Source of the DNA: Ctena decussata
Taxonomy: Eukaryota > Mollusca > Bivalvia > Lucinida > Lucinidae
Assembly (NCBI GenBank): GCA_963989385.1
Contig: OZ022503.1
Location: 48,668,858-48,732,857, forward strand
DNA length: 64,000 bases
Direction of reading: 5' to 3'
The notes under the pieces: model-generated
Databases searched by the model: none
The model's input: only the letters and a program-made list of their open reading frames with translations
What the model was told of the DNA's origin: nothing
Program-made: the position numbers and the translations under genes
Shown: positions 1-11,119 of the stretch, piece by piece
Layout of the letters: every line of letters begins with the position of its first letter
Position numbering within the stretch: the stretch's first letter is position 1

Positions 1-150
1 TTATCATATAAAAACTAAAATATTAATAAAATAGGAAAAGTAAACAAAATTAAAAGTGGTAATACAAAGGTCTATTTCGATAATAGAAGAAAATAATCAA
101 CGACTTTTTCTCTCTACTTTTTTGTCACACTTATCCCTTGTCATTTTTCC

Positions 151-152
<2 letters not shown>

Positions 153-192
<40 letters not shown>

Positions 193-196
193 TGTT
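153..196. repeat. (TG)n microsatellite
   Basis: An almost uninterrupted TG dinucleotide run. The open frame across it encodes only Cys-Val repeats and is not a gene. Confidence 0.95.
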
Positions 197-1552
197 TTAT
201 TGCTAACAACAGATACTCTTTCAATTTACCTGTTAGATTCATGAATTTTTGTCACAGCAGTCTCTCAGCTTTGAAATGTTTTATGACCCTTATAATGACG
301 GAATGAGGAGAATCATTTGATCTTCTTATCTGTAGTTTATTATAGGCGATTAGACTGGGGGATGGGGTAAGCAACATATCGCACAAAATCCAGGCCTTTA
401 AAGAACATTCACAGATACCTTGAATTCACCAATATATTCAATACAATCGACGTAAATTTTTAGCACATACTTTGGGTTCAGCAGACCTCATTAATCACTT
501 AATTTCAGAGAACTTTGCGTGCACGGAAGTATCGTAATGTTAACCTTTGGTATTTATCAAATAGTCGTTATAATTCGCTGAAGGATTTATGATGTTCTAA
601 CCTTTATTGGAACCGCAACAACGACATGTTTTATCTTTCTTTTCTTTTATTTGTTGCTTTTGTTTGTTGTTTGTATGCTTTACGTGCAAATTTGAGAACT
701 TGTCTCCATTTGTATCATGACCATACCTTGTAGGACATGCTTAAAGAATCCAACACAGTAGTTCCAGACCAACTATTCCAAGCAGTTTCCTTAGAGTAGT
801 TTTGCTCTTGGCATCCACTGGTTACTTATCCAAAAGCATAAATACACTTTTGATAATGTATGGGTCCACCTCGATATTTTTCCACCCTATCTGCAAAAGT
901 TTATTTTTTTTATTATTTTTTTTATTTTATTTTTTTTTTGATACTTTACATGCTTCCTTTGACCATAGAGTCTTTCTGAAATGGAATCCTCGCCTAAAGA
1001 AAAGAGGTTGCTCTTAGGGTAGCAAACTTTTTACGCTTATGAGCTGACATTCGTCAAGAGGGAAGGAAAAATAAAAATTACAGATTTATTAGTTTTCCTC
1101 TAACTGCACCCATCACCTCAAAGGAGTCTCGATATTGTGGTAATATGTATGTTTTCTTTTACTCTCTTGCAGTGCAGTCATCTAGTGCAAGAAACCACCT
1201 GGCTTCTCGTTATCGTTTACGTGTTCTTTTATTGACCGTAAAACCGCTACAGTATAACATAACTCTGGCATTTCTTCCGCAACCAGAAACCACAGGTTAA
1301 GGTAAACTTAAATGTTAGTTTTATGGAACCAGCTGATGTTTACAGTTTATCTACAATAAATTCAATACAATTTACACATGATCAGTGTGAATCGGTACGT
1401 AAACGGCGATAAATTATTTCATATTAACAATTATGTTTTTTTTTTCGTGAAACTATATTCTTTGTAGATCCACAGTTTCCGTGTCTTTAATCTTCAATGA
1501 TAACTTTATTTTGTAGCTGGACATGTTTCAGATTTAAAACATTATAATGAGA
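197..1552. other. AT-rich DNA with no recognised feature
   Basis: I see no exon-like frame, inverted repeat or tandem array here. There are T-rich tracts around 900-940 and 1436-1446. It reads as intergenic or intronic sequence. Confidence 0.5.
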
Positions 1553-1732
1553 CTACCGTTCAAAGGTTAGCTCAGAATCCTGTCTTTGTTCATCAGTCGT
1601 GATTGAACGCTGATTGTGACCTTTGGCATCCTTCGGTAACCATCGGCAGTGAGGTTGGGGGTCTTCGGCCACTGATTCTTCCGCAACCGAAAAGCTTTGG
1701 CAGCTCTGGTGGGTTGCCGATGGCACTATTTG

Positions 1733-1803
1733 GGGCGCGACACGACAAAACCAACAACATGGAATGTGCGCCCAGCGAAGACTCAAATCAGCCTGGGCAT
1801 CCA
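1733..1803 (+). mobile_element. Half copy of the GCGACACGAC foldback element
   Basis: This matches the first ~70 bp of the palindromic family seen in full at 7046-7281: GCGACACGACAAAACCAACA, then GCGCCCAGCG and CAGCCTGGGCAT. The second arm is missing, so it is a truncated copy. The open frames on both strands here (1553-1840 minus, 1603-1812 plus) arise from this repeat. Confidence 0.75.
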
Positions 1804-1984
1804 GTGTTTTAGTCATATCTAGCCGTCTCTCGGATGCCAATAGTACAGAGGGTCACCGACTCCGTCCGGAATTTCAGCCACACCATGGGCAACTGTGGAT
1901 GCCGAAGTCACATTCGGTCACCTTTGATTCAGTTTGTGGATAGCGATTTCTGAACACATAACCTATGTAAATTAACTTAACTTT

Positions 1985-4160
1985 TGAAATTCGACAATCT
2001 AAAAAACGTCAGCTTGAAAAACTAACAGAAAAACTTAAATCTACTAATCTTAGTCAAAAGGACTGGTGGCGAACTTTGAAATATTTTATTACACCAGAAC
2101 AGCCATCAACCTTTTCTCCACTTTGCAAAGATGATATAATTTATACCAATGAAAACGACAAAGCAAATATTTTAAACTAGTTTTTTACTGAACAAACAAT
2201 TTTGGATGATAGAAATGCCTCTTTACCTACAGTAAATCTTGTGCCTCCTTATACACTTGATTCTATTTCTACTTCTTCTCACGAAGTTGAAGATATCATA
2301 AAAGCCCTGAAGATAGGAAAAGCTGCCAGCCCAGATTCCATTGATAGTCGACTATTAAAAGAGCTTGCTCGACCTTTATCTGCTCCTCTAGCTGACCTCT
2401 TTAACTTTTCTCTTGCTAAAGGCAAAGTATCAAATCAATGGAAACAGGCTACTGTTACTCCTGTTTTCAAACAGAATGACCCCACAGACGTATCCAACTA
2501 TAGACCCATATCCCTACTTAATACTCTTGGTAAAGTGCTTGAAAAAAATGTACATAAATACGTTTAAATTTCTTAAATGATCACCATGTAATCACTACTC
2601 TACAGTCTGGCTTTGTTCCAGGAGATTCTACTGTCAATCAGTTAGTTGATATATATATCACTTTCTGCCAGGCCCTGGACGAGGGCAAAGAAGTTCGTGC
2701 TATATTTTGTGATATAAGTAAAGCTTTCGACAGGGTCTGGCATAAAGGTTTTCTCTTTAAGTTACATTCTGTTGGTATATCTGGCTCTCTTCTCCAGTGG
2801 TTTACAAATTATCTGGCTTATAGGAAGCAAAGAGTAGTTATTCCTGGTGTAAGTTCTAGCTGGTCTTCTGTTGAAGCCGGTGTTCCCCAAGGCTCCATTT
2901 TAGGTCCCCTGCTTTTTCTTCTGTAAATTAACGACATTGTTGTAAATATAAACTCTTCAATTAGACTCTTTGCGGATGATACTACTCTTTATAGTATAGT
3001 GAATAACCCCATTCAAGCTGCAAATCAATTAAATTCTGATCTTAATAAAATACACCAATGGGTAAACCAATTGCTTGTTACATTTAATCCGTCAAAATCA
3101 GAGTCTGTCATTTTTTCAAGGAAACGTAATAAACAAAACCATTCTAATGTTGTAATGGACCAACAACCTATTCAGGAAGTTAATTTGCATAAACATTTAG
3201 GTGTAGTATTCTCTAGTGACTGTACATGGCATGATCATTTAGATTATATTAAGTCAAAAGCATGGACTCGCATAAACGTTATGAGAAAACTAAAATCTAA
3301 ACTCGATAGGAAATCTCTTCAAGTAATATATTTTACTTTTATTCGCCCTGCCCTTGAGTATGCCGATGTCGTATGGAATAATTGTACCCAGTATGAGGTA
3401 AATGAACTTGAAAAAATCCAATATGAGGCAGCCCGTATCGTAACAGGAGCATCTAAATTGGTTTCGGTAAATTCTCTTACTCATGCGACTGGTTGGGAAA
3501 CTCTTTTTAATCGCAGGAAAAAGCATAAACTTCTATTATTTTATAAAATGCAAAATAGTCTATCTCCTAATTACTTGTCTTCTCTAGTTCCCCAACTATT
3601 GGAAGCACCATTAATTATCCGTTACGGAACTCTCCAGATTTACTTACTGTTCATGCAAACTCTCAGCTTTATTACAATTTTTTTTACCGTCTGTAATAAG
3701 GGAATGGAACAAACTTCCAGAAGATGTACGTAATTTACCGAGCATAGCTGCCTTTAAGCACGAGTTAAATTCTAATATTATGAAAATACCCTCCTTTTAT
3801 TTTTACGGTATGAGACTAGGCCAGATTTATCATGCACGTTTAAGAACAACTTGTAGCTCTCTGAATCAACATCTTTTTCTAAGAATATTATAGACAGTCC
3901 GTTGTGTGTATGTCAAGTAGTTGAGGATACTAATCATTTTCTGTTCAACTGTGAACGCTTTCATGATCTCAGACAAGAACTCCTTAGTAAAATCACTCCT
4001 ATTTGTCAGCCTACTCTAAATATACTTCTTTTTGGTAATGAACAACTGACTGATATTGAAAACCGACACATATTCTTAGCTGTTCAAGAGTTTTGGATAA
4101 AAAAACTAAACGGTTTGAAATTTCATAATGCGAGAGAACATAAATAACTTAAATAAATCA
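1985..4160 (+). pseudogene. Degenerate non-LTR (LINE) reverse transcriptase, Jockey/CR1-like
   Basis: This is the remnant of a LINE ORF2, whose product copies its own RNA at a nicked chromosomal target. The 5' part including the endonuclease is missing. Translation begins within the linker before the RT, with a DWWR motif near 2061. The RT domain follows: a KAASPDSI finger motif near 2317, NYRPISLL near 2498, a DISKAFDRVWHK palm motif near 2710, GVPQGSILGPLLF near 2880, and an intact FADD catalytic box at 2969-2980. The thumb region runs to about 3600. Near 3902-3960 there is a C-terminal Cys/His motif (CVCQ...DTNHFLFNC). It is broken by in-frame stops at 2178 and 2924 (the second replaces the usual Tyr of a LYIND motif), by a frame change near 2565, and by several more between about 3630 and 3900. 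No poly-A tail is clear. It cannot encode a working protein. The superfamily is certain; the clade is a judgement. Confidence 0.93.
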
Positions 4161-4976
4161 CATGTAATAATCATTCTCATAAATATCTACTGACGTTTTT
4201 ATTCACGGCCATATATGGTTGCATACAAATATGGATGATATATTGAGACTCCGTAATTTTGGTAAAAAGACATCAAAAACTTTTCTTGGCGACTATTTAT
4301 TGTTTATCTTTACAGGCAAAGCAGAATAATTGGTTGCAATTTATTTTCCATTCCCCGTGGAGCTTCAACAAACCAGAAACAACAACTTAGCTTTTTTGTT
4401 GAGAATGTTTTAGTACAAAGAGTTGAAATTCATTACTATGTCTATTCTATCTTTTTCTTTCGGAAATACTTTCATTTCGACATTAGTCTACCGAGTTTCT
4501 TAACTTTATACTTATTGGATTACTGTTTGATAAATCATTTACAGACTTTAACTTTGTATATAGTATACTTCAAACCACTTGTTAGTTAGAGAATGGTATA
4601 CAGTAACAGTGGGATACAGATTACATAAGTTGTAGACTTTCTTCTGAATCCCTTTCAAGCTACTGTACAGAGTTATTGTTCTTGTGAGATTGTATTGTTC
4701 ATATTTGCTCAGTATGTTGAATGAAATATTGTTTACACTAAGTTAATGTAACATTTACAGCGTTCTACTGTTTAAGTTGATACCCAACGTGCATATCCAG
4801 CGTTTCTGGATAAAAGACGTTAATTCCGAAGCAGGAATACAAATCAAACCATTTTCCAATTTGTATATCAGTGCCATGAGTCCCGTTTCACGTTACAGTG
4901 CAGCTAGTTCAAATATATTTGGAATGCGCTTTGTAAACTACGACGCTTGATTAGGCTCTACATAATATATACTCAA
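4161..4976. other. AT-rich DNA with no recognised feature
   Basis: No repeat or coding signal is seen here. A weak echo of the adjoining monomer array (CGACGCTTGATTAGG near 4940) suggests the array once extended further left. Confidence 0.4.
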
Positions 4977-6055
4977 AGGCAAAAGAAAGTATACACTTTT
5001 GGAATGCCCCTATTTTACTTATTTTTCACCGCTCGTGTCTGAAATTCTGCATGTTTTATTTTTACTCAAGGTGAATTAATGTGGTATAGTAAAAATTCTG
5101 ATAGAAACGCTTGACTAGCGGCACCGTACGTACAAGCTGGTTTTGCACTTTTCCCACGTGCAGCAAAATGGATAATATGATATTGCTGTTAATCTGCATT
5201 TGAAATGTCTGGTGTTTTTTTCTAAATTGACCACAACGATTGTGTTTCGTTTGCATGATCAGAACGCTCCCTGTGGCAAGCACGATTCTTACACGCAGAG
5301 GCAAAAGAAAGGATACATTTTTAATTGACGGCATTTTTCTTATTATGCACTGCTCAGGTCTAAACTGTTAAATGATGCATCTTTTCTCAAAGTACGAAAA
5401 TGTGGCATCGTTAGATTACTAAATGACTCGCGTGACTAGCGACACTTTACGTACATGTTTTATTTCTTGTAGCTTTTGCACGTACATGATATTAAACATT
5501 ACAATTATGCTGCAAAATTTGATTTTGCATTTTGCGGTTGTTTTTCTGAACAAACCACAGTTTATGCGTTTCGTTTACATGACGACAATGCTTTTGGCGC
5601 AAACTGAAGTCGTACCAGACTGACCGCTCAAAGCGGTTGTGGCAGGTTTAATAAAATTCACTAGAATCATGACTGATTGCAGATGAAGTGTATACTTTCT
5701 TGGTGCCCCTGGCTACTGTTTTCTCTGCGTGTATGATTTCTGTCTGCCACAGAAAGCATTGTCATCATGTAAATGAAACGCAAGCGCTGTGGTTTGTTAA
5801 GAAAAACAACTGAAATTTCAAATACAGATTTACAGCAAACTCGTAGGCCTATTGTCCAGTTTGCTGCACGTAAAGAAAGTGCAAAACCGGCATGTACGTT
5901 CAGTGCCACTAATCAAGCGTTACAATAAGTAATTTTACCACCCCACACTGGTGTACCTTGAGTAACAATAATCTGTGCAAAATTTCAGGCCTCAGCCAAG
6001 AGAAATGAGTAAAAGATATGCATTCAAAAAGTGTATACTTTCATTTGCCTCTCAG
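4977..6055. repeat. Short array of diverged ~325-bp monomers, one of them inverted
   Basis: Two direct copies (about 4977-5298 and 5299-5620) share landmarks in order: GGCAAAAGAAAG-ATACA, CTCAAGG or CTCAAAG, TGACTAGCG, TTTTGCAC, and GTTTCGTTTGCATGA or its variant. A third copy, about 5690-6055, carries the same landmarks in reverse complement, e.g. GTATACTTTC at both its ends. The copies are roughly 65-75% alike by eye. Similar predicted peptides (VVFLNKPQ) on opposite strands at 5547 and 5800 come from this homology; no intact gene is visible. Confidence 0.75.
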
Positions 6056-6267
6056 TATACATGTACCATTGTGGGCAAAAATTTTATGAAACGAGTTGTA
6101 ATGCCAATTTTTACATTTGTTTCTGGAGAAAGTTCGTCTACACCGATTCGTTTATACAATTGAACTTTTACCGCACAACGTTCTCTAAACGTTTATTAAC
6201 AATAAACTGGAAGTAATTTCTTTTATCAAAGACTTTGTCTGCAGACAGAATATCAATTTTTAAATTT

Positions 6268-6385
6268 CTTGATCGATCCCCCGCTTCTCCGGTCTTTCGG
6301 ATGAGACTTTAAACCGAGGTCCCGTGTCCATATGACCTCGTTGTTGGTGGGACGTTAAACCCGAGTTCACTCACTCACTCACTTT
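6268..6385 (+). mobile_element. 5'-truncated tRNA-related SINE, (TCAC)n tail
   Basis: Starting with GATCGATCCCCCGC (box B-like), this continues TCTTTCGGATGAGAC, GACGTTAAACCCGAG and ends in TTCACTCACTCACTCACTT. The same family lies on the minus strand at 48951-50512, where another element interrupts it. This copy is uninterrupted at the homologous position (ACTTTAAACCGAGG near 6310), so it gives the empty target sequence. Confidence 0.8.
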
Positions 6386-6752
6386 AAATTTCTTAAATAC
6401 CCGCTACTGTAACATAAAAAGGGACCCCACCGCTAGTGTGCACAACAAAGAATTTAATCATAATGCCCATTTGCGCAGTCTTACCAGATTCTTCGGTGTT
6501 CACTTCAACAAAATATCGCTCTTGTATAGGTTAAGCGAACAGATTTTTTGCAGACTTTACGTATACAAAGGACGATCTGATTCGCAGCCGTTGTCACATG
6601 TTGTAAGAGACTTTGTCTAATGTGGGCCGCGTCACACAAAAATGTTTTGTAAAATATCTGCCAACAGCGACGACGCAGACCGGTCTGCAAATTCATACAG
6701 TCTGACCCAGGGGTTATAAAACTTCACCATACTGGCCCAGAGGTTATAAAAA

Positions 6753-6937
6753 ACTCACCATACTTTAACCAGGGTTTGAGGTTTTAAAACTTGACTACTT
6801 TCTCAAACTCAAAATAAAGCACACTGATTGGCTGCTTCCGAGCACATGCTCGGAAGCAGCCAATCAGTGAGCTTTATTTTGAGTTTGAGATTATTCTCAA
6901 GTTTTATAACTCAAACCCTGGTTAAAGTATGGTGAGT
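6753..6937. mobile_element. Palindromic MITE, family A (complete copy)
   Basis: Terminal inverted repeats start ACTCACCATACTTTAACC and end with the reverse complement. The arms extend almost to the centre, where ACTGATTGGCTGCTTCCGAG meets its complement across a 2-4 nt loop. A further partial left end, with CCAGAGGTTATAAAA, precedes it at 6708-6752. It has no coding capacity. Related copies lie at 11981-12099 and 34023-34165. Confidence 0.9.
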
Positions 6938-7045
6938 GCAAACAGAATAGCCTCTGAACGGACTTCGCGTCTGCACATGAAAGTCTTTGTTTTTGCCTTT
7001 CAGATAAACGTTACCTCCATTTCGCATGGCGCGATATAGACATAT

Positions 7046-7281
7046 GAGCCGCGACACGAGAAAATCAACAATGTGGTTGTGCGCCCAGCACAGCCTCAGA
7101 TCAGCCTGGACATCTGCCCGGTCTGATCAGACTCTTCGATAAGCGCTTAAAGTGTAGCTATGGGTCTAAGCTTCCTTCATACGGACAGCGAAGACTCTGA
7201 TCAGACTGGGCGGATGCGCAAACTGATCCGAGTCTGCACTGGGCGGACAACCACTTTGTTGGTTTTGTCGTGTCGCGGCTC
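7046..7281. mobile_element. Palindromic foldback element, family B (GAGCCGCGACACGA)
   Basis: A 236-bp near-complete palindrome opens with GAGCCGCGACACGA and closes with TCGTGTCGCGGCTC. Both arms carry the GCGCCCAGCGCAGACTCAGA and CTGATCAGACT modules. The outer flanks are symmetrical (ATAT), compatible with a TA target. It has no coding capacity. This is one of about nine copies or fragments in the window. Confidence 0.93.
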
Positions 7282-8011
7282 ATATGTAATGGCGTATTAG
7301 ACCAGACGTAGGTTATTGTTTGTTGTTTTATTAATTTCTTTGACACGACATTTTCAATTTCTTTGAACTTTTCAAAGAATGATTTTTGTACTCTATACGG
7401 ATGCTGACACCAATTAAAACGTTGTCAGAAAGGACCTTGGCATTGTTTATTCAGCATATTCAGTCGCAAGTTTTACATTAGCCACGACATGGAAAGAGGC
7501 TATTCTGCCATACGAGAACAGCCGAAACTTAGATAAACCCGCTTATCAGCACTGACCTATAAGAGATTTGCTTTCGATTGAGAGATCTTTTAGTGAATTT
7601 AACACAACGCGCGAGCGCAACAACACCAAAATGAGTATTCTTAGAAAAAGCGCGGTCCGATCTGTCAGTAAATAAATATTGTTTATTGTGATCTCAAATG
7701 CTTCAGATATGTTTCTTTCGATGTTATGCAACTTTTTAATTAATGCTGATATGAAATGATATTTTCTAAAGGTTGTTGTTTGCCCCTTGCACTGCCTGAA
7801 CTGAAGAAGGAAATGTTGCCGCTGAATATTAATTTATGATACCTTCCAGGAAACAAACACTGCTTTTAGTAAACGTAAACTTTTCTTTCCTTCTGTTTAT
7901 CTACGGAATTATGATATTTTTCTCTGCCAAGGAGACAACTGTTGTCTTTTCAAACGCAATAGAGATATAACTTAAAGACAGGGATAGGACTATATAAGGA
8001 GGATTAACTTC

Positions 8012-8133
8012 CACAGTGTCATTCTTTGGACGGACACACGGCGCCAAGTGTGTGCAACTATGGTTACGTACCGTTGAGCCACTTGGGGAACGTCGATAGG
8101 AGAATTGAACTGAACTGAACACAGTGTCATTCT
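8012..8133. mobile_element. 94-bp insert flanked by 14-bp direct repeats (SINE-like)
   Basis: CACAGTGTCATTCT occurs at 8012-8025 and again, exactly, at 8120-8133. Between them lies a 94-bp segment ending in the simple tail TTGAACTGAACTGAA. A 14-bp target duplication plus a short simple tail is typical of LINE-mobilised short RNAs. The body resembles no SINE I know; its reverse complement contains a weak box A-like TGGCTCAACGG. Confidence 0.7.
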
Positions 8134-8829
8134 GTCTCTTGATCTCATAGTGCCAACACCTCTAATCAGCCAATCAAATCATTATAACTTTGAACTGTGG
8201 TCCACTGATTGGTTGATTGAACTTTTACCGGTAACATCGTTATGTGCTGGGAACCAGACCCCCCGACAGAGAAGTCCTGTCCTTAGGTCATCGTAAAATG
8301 TTTTGAAGAAGTTGGCCGCGTTTGAACCCCAACGGATGCGGCGACAGCGGCTAGGAAGAATGATTGAATGATTTAACCCCAGCCTTTTTATGTGTTTTTT
8401 TTCAATTATTACTCCACATGTCTGAACATGTTTTTATTTTGCTTTTATTATTGTGTCAACGAACATTTCTTTTGCGGTGTATGGTCAAATGTAGGTCTGC
8501 AACCCTCTAGTCAGATTAGTGCCAACATCAGATAGCGCTAAAATGCAATGATCAAGGATCGTTTAAAACATTTGCTAGTCATTTATTTTACAAGTATATA
8601 CAGAACTTGAAACTTGCACAGAATATTCTGTGTAACTATAACCTTTGGCGTCATTTTGTCACTCATGTACGACTGGACCGACATCCCTGATTTGAAGCTG
8701 CTTATGCATCCATAAATAATATTTTTAGGCAAACATTTCTTAACACTGAAAATCTGAAATCATAATAAAACCGCGTACCAAACCGTTATTGTATTTATCT
8801 CTACTATAAATGTAAGACAAAGTCAAAGA
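8134..8829. other. AT-rich DNA with no recognised feature
   Basis: The only structure is a weak inverted pair, CAGCCAATCAAATCA near 8167 against TGATTGGTTGATTGA near 8207. Confidence 0.4.
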
Positions 8830-9001
8830 TAAAACATACGATTCGAAATAATAACCCGCGCTCAGCAGTGTCAAAACATGGCTGCTCACAGAGATCATTT
8901 TTCGAAGTCTTAGCATAAAACATACGATTCGAAATAATAACCTGCGCTCAGCAGTGTCAAAACATGGCTGCTCACAGAGATAATTTTTCGAAGTCTTAGC
9001 A
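8830..9001 (+). repeat. Tandem duplication, 86-bp unit
   Basis: Two head-to-tail 86-bp units (8830-8915 and 8916-9001), both starting TAAAACATACGATTCGAAAT, differ at about two positions (CCCGCG/CCTGCG and GATCAT/GATAAT). Such low divergence implies a recent event. Confidence 0.95.
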
Positions 9002-9270
9002 ATGAATTAAACAATCATTGGATAAAAATGAACAACCCGTGTCTAGTGCAATTTTAATGGGTTTACTGTCAACAATAACGTTTCTGTAGCAATAAGTCCA
9101 CGTTTATTTTCATCATCCCACGGACAGGTAAACCCTGTGTTTGACACACGGAGCGCACTAATTGCTTTCAAAAATTGTCTTTATTTTTAGTTTAATTTTA
9201 TTTTAATTTCTTTCTTTTCAAAATATGTATCACTAAAAGGAAAACACTTTTGCAGAGTTTGAATCCGTTT

Positions 9271-9272
<2 letters not shown>

Positions 9273-9301
<29 letters not shown>
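9273..9301. repeat. Poly(A) tract
   Basis: About 28 consecutive A residues. No retroposon body can be recognised immediately upstream. Confidence 0.9.
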
Positions 9302-9778
9302 CATTCAATTTTGTGTTTGCAAAATTAATGAACTTGCAAAGGAAATAGAGGTAAAGCCATTTCATTGTGTCTATTCTTTATATTAAGTCCCATAGCCTTG
9401 GAGAGTCGTTGGGGCTCCACAGATGACTTCGCAACAATACCTTCCCACCTTGCCCTGTAATCAGCTGTCCTAGTTGTGCTGGCAAAGTCCATCCCTGTCC
9501 ACACTTCAATATTATCCTTCCGACTCTTCTTCAATCTACCTTGTCTTCGTTTTCTTTATCTGTGCCTGGTAGAATTGGCTTTGCGAAATCACAATACCTT
9601 AAGATCTTAGTTACCTTTTCCATTTTCCCTTTTCTTGACAATAGTAAGGAGTTCGTCATATCCTCGAGCCCCCACACCCCATCCCCATTCCAACTCAATC
9701 CCAGTTATTGCATTGCTGACCGTCCCATTGTATTTTAAAGTGATTTCAGAATGTCCAGACAAGATTTAAAAATTTTCA

Positions 9779-9911
9779 GCCGCGACACGAGAAAACCGAC
9801 AAAGTGGTTTAGCGCCCAGCTCAGACTCAGATCAGCCTGGGCTCCCGCCCAGTCTGATCAGTGTCTTCACTCTTCGCATAGAGGTAGCTTAGACCCTTAG
9901 CTACCCATTTA
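9779..9911. mobile_element. Family B foldback element, left part, split by an insertion
   Basis: It opens with GCCGCGACACGAGAAAACC and runs past the centre of the palindrome (GAGGTAGCTTAGACCC, CTACCCATTTAGC). The remainder resumes at 10546-10637 and ends GTGTCGCGGCTC. The intervening ~635 bp is foreign to the family. Confidence 0.85.
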
Positions 9912-10545
9912 GCTTTAAAATAAAAAATAATAATAGACTTTATTTAGAATCAAAAAGCTGGACTCTCATGTTGGCCAAAATTATGAGAGTTGTGATCTAT
10001 GGAGACAGGTCTCCGTCTGGTTTGAGTGTGGCTTATTTCCCTGTGCCTGGAATCTCTGACATGTTGACTGGTATGATCTACTCTGTTTTGAGTAGAGTTT
10101 GTCGGCAATTGGTTAAAATTGTAGACACACTTCTCAAAATTGTCTACAACACACAAATGTTGATTTATTGTCCCCAGTAGTCTCTTTATCCCTGATCGTG
10201 ATAGATGAACATTGTCTCTTGGTTTAAAGAAATGATGTCTCAGCTGATTCTGATTTATTAATATCCAAGGTATACAAAATAAATTTGACCAAACAGACTT
10301 AATGTTAAATAATTCAAATAATAATATTCATATTGAAACAAAGCTGAAAAATTATCACCCTGACAATTACTTTTTTATAGATAATTATCAGTTCTTTAGA
10401 AAAGACAGAATAATTTCAAAAGAGCGATGTGAAGAAGGTGGTGGTATAATTGTATATGTTAAGAATGAAGTAAAGGTAGAGAGACGATGTGATATGGAGA
10501 TGAAAGAAATTGAATGTTTAGTATTAGAAGTTTTTCCTACAAATT
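9912..10545 (+). pseudogene. Insertion carrying a LINE endonuclease N-terminal fragment
   Basis: In the frame of the 10302 ATG, translation upstream gives NIQGIQNKFDQTD (about 10260-10298). It continues through NYHPDNYFFID and RKDRI to GGGIIVYVKNEV near 10441 and IECLVLEVFP, stopping at 10545. The N-Q-G start and the GGGI-YVK motif are characteristic of the apurinic-like endonuclease of CR1/Jockey-type LINEs, which nicks the target before reverse transcription. Only about 95 residues remain of a domain of roughly 220, so it is non-functional. The left half of the insertion (9912-10230) is not recognised; it starts with an A-rich AATAATAATAG stretch. Flanking ATTTAGC and AATTAGC may be an imperfect target duplication. 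It is in a different segment from the RT remnant at 2-4 kb and cannot be joined to it. Confidence 0.75.
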
Positions 10546-10637
10546 AGCGAAGTCTGATCAGACTGTGCTGATGCCCGGGCTGATCTTAGTCTGCGCTGGG
10601 CGCACTACCACTTCATTTTTTTCTCGTGTCGCGGCTC
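10546..10637. mobile_element. Family B foldback element, right part
   Basis: It continues the interrupted copy from TTAGCGAAGTCTGATCAGAC through GTCTGCGCTGGGCGCAC to the terminal TCGTGTCGCGGCTC. Confidence 0.85.
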
Positions 10638-10918
10638 ATATTCATTTTAGGGTCATTGACATTGACCTCACGTAGGGTCCGGTTTTGTCAACACGAAAGT
10701 ATGTTTTTTTTTATGTTACCAACTTTAACTTTAAAACTGGCACAGTTATATTAACTTCCCTTTTAGATTTTAAAACTGTTAATCCTTTAAAAAATATATC
10801 AAGGCAATATTGCATCCTAACTTTGACATTTAGACCACAATAAACAACCATTTAATCACAGTTGCGGCCAGAAAAAAAATTAACTGAGAAACCAAGGTAA
10901 TACCCAAAGTTGGGTAGG

Positions 10919-11119
10919 GTCGGGAACTTCGGACAGCGGGTAAATTCGGACATACCATTGCAAACAGTGAAAAGCAGATGGGACGGCGCATGATGAGCCG
11001 TCTCATCAGGGTTTTTACTGTTTGCCCAGTTATTTTTTGTTTTAATTCCAAACAACTGACATAATACAAAGGAAACAATGTCACTGTCCGAATTTACCTG
11101 CTGTCCGATTTTACCCGAC
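10919..11119. mobile_element. 201-bp MITE with ~36-bp terminal inverted repeats
   Basis: The left end GTCGGGAACTTCGGACAGCG plus GGTAAATTCGGACA pairs with the right end TGTCCGAATTTACC plus CTGTCCGATTTTACCCGAC, with a few mismatches. A smaller inverted pair (GGACGGC and CCGTC) marks the centre. No target duplication is obvious. The minus-strand frames at 10830-11136 lie on it and look incidental. Confidence 0.8.

Noticed and set aside
5423..5909. Similar peptides (VVFLNKPQ) on opposite strands as a duplicated gene
   Set aside because: The similarity extends over non-coding DNA of the whole 325-bp monomer and the frames are short and not conserved in the third copy.
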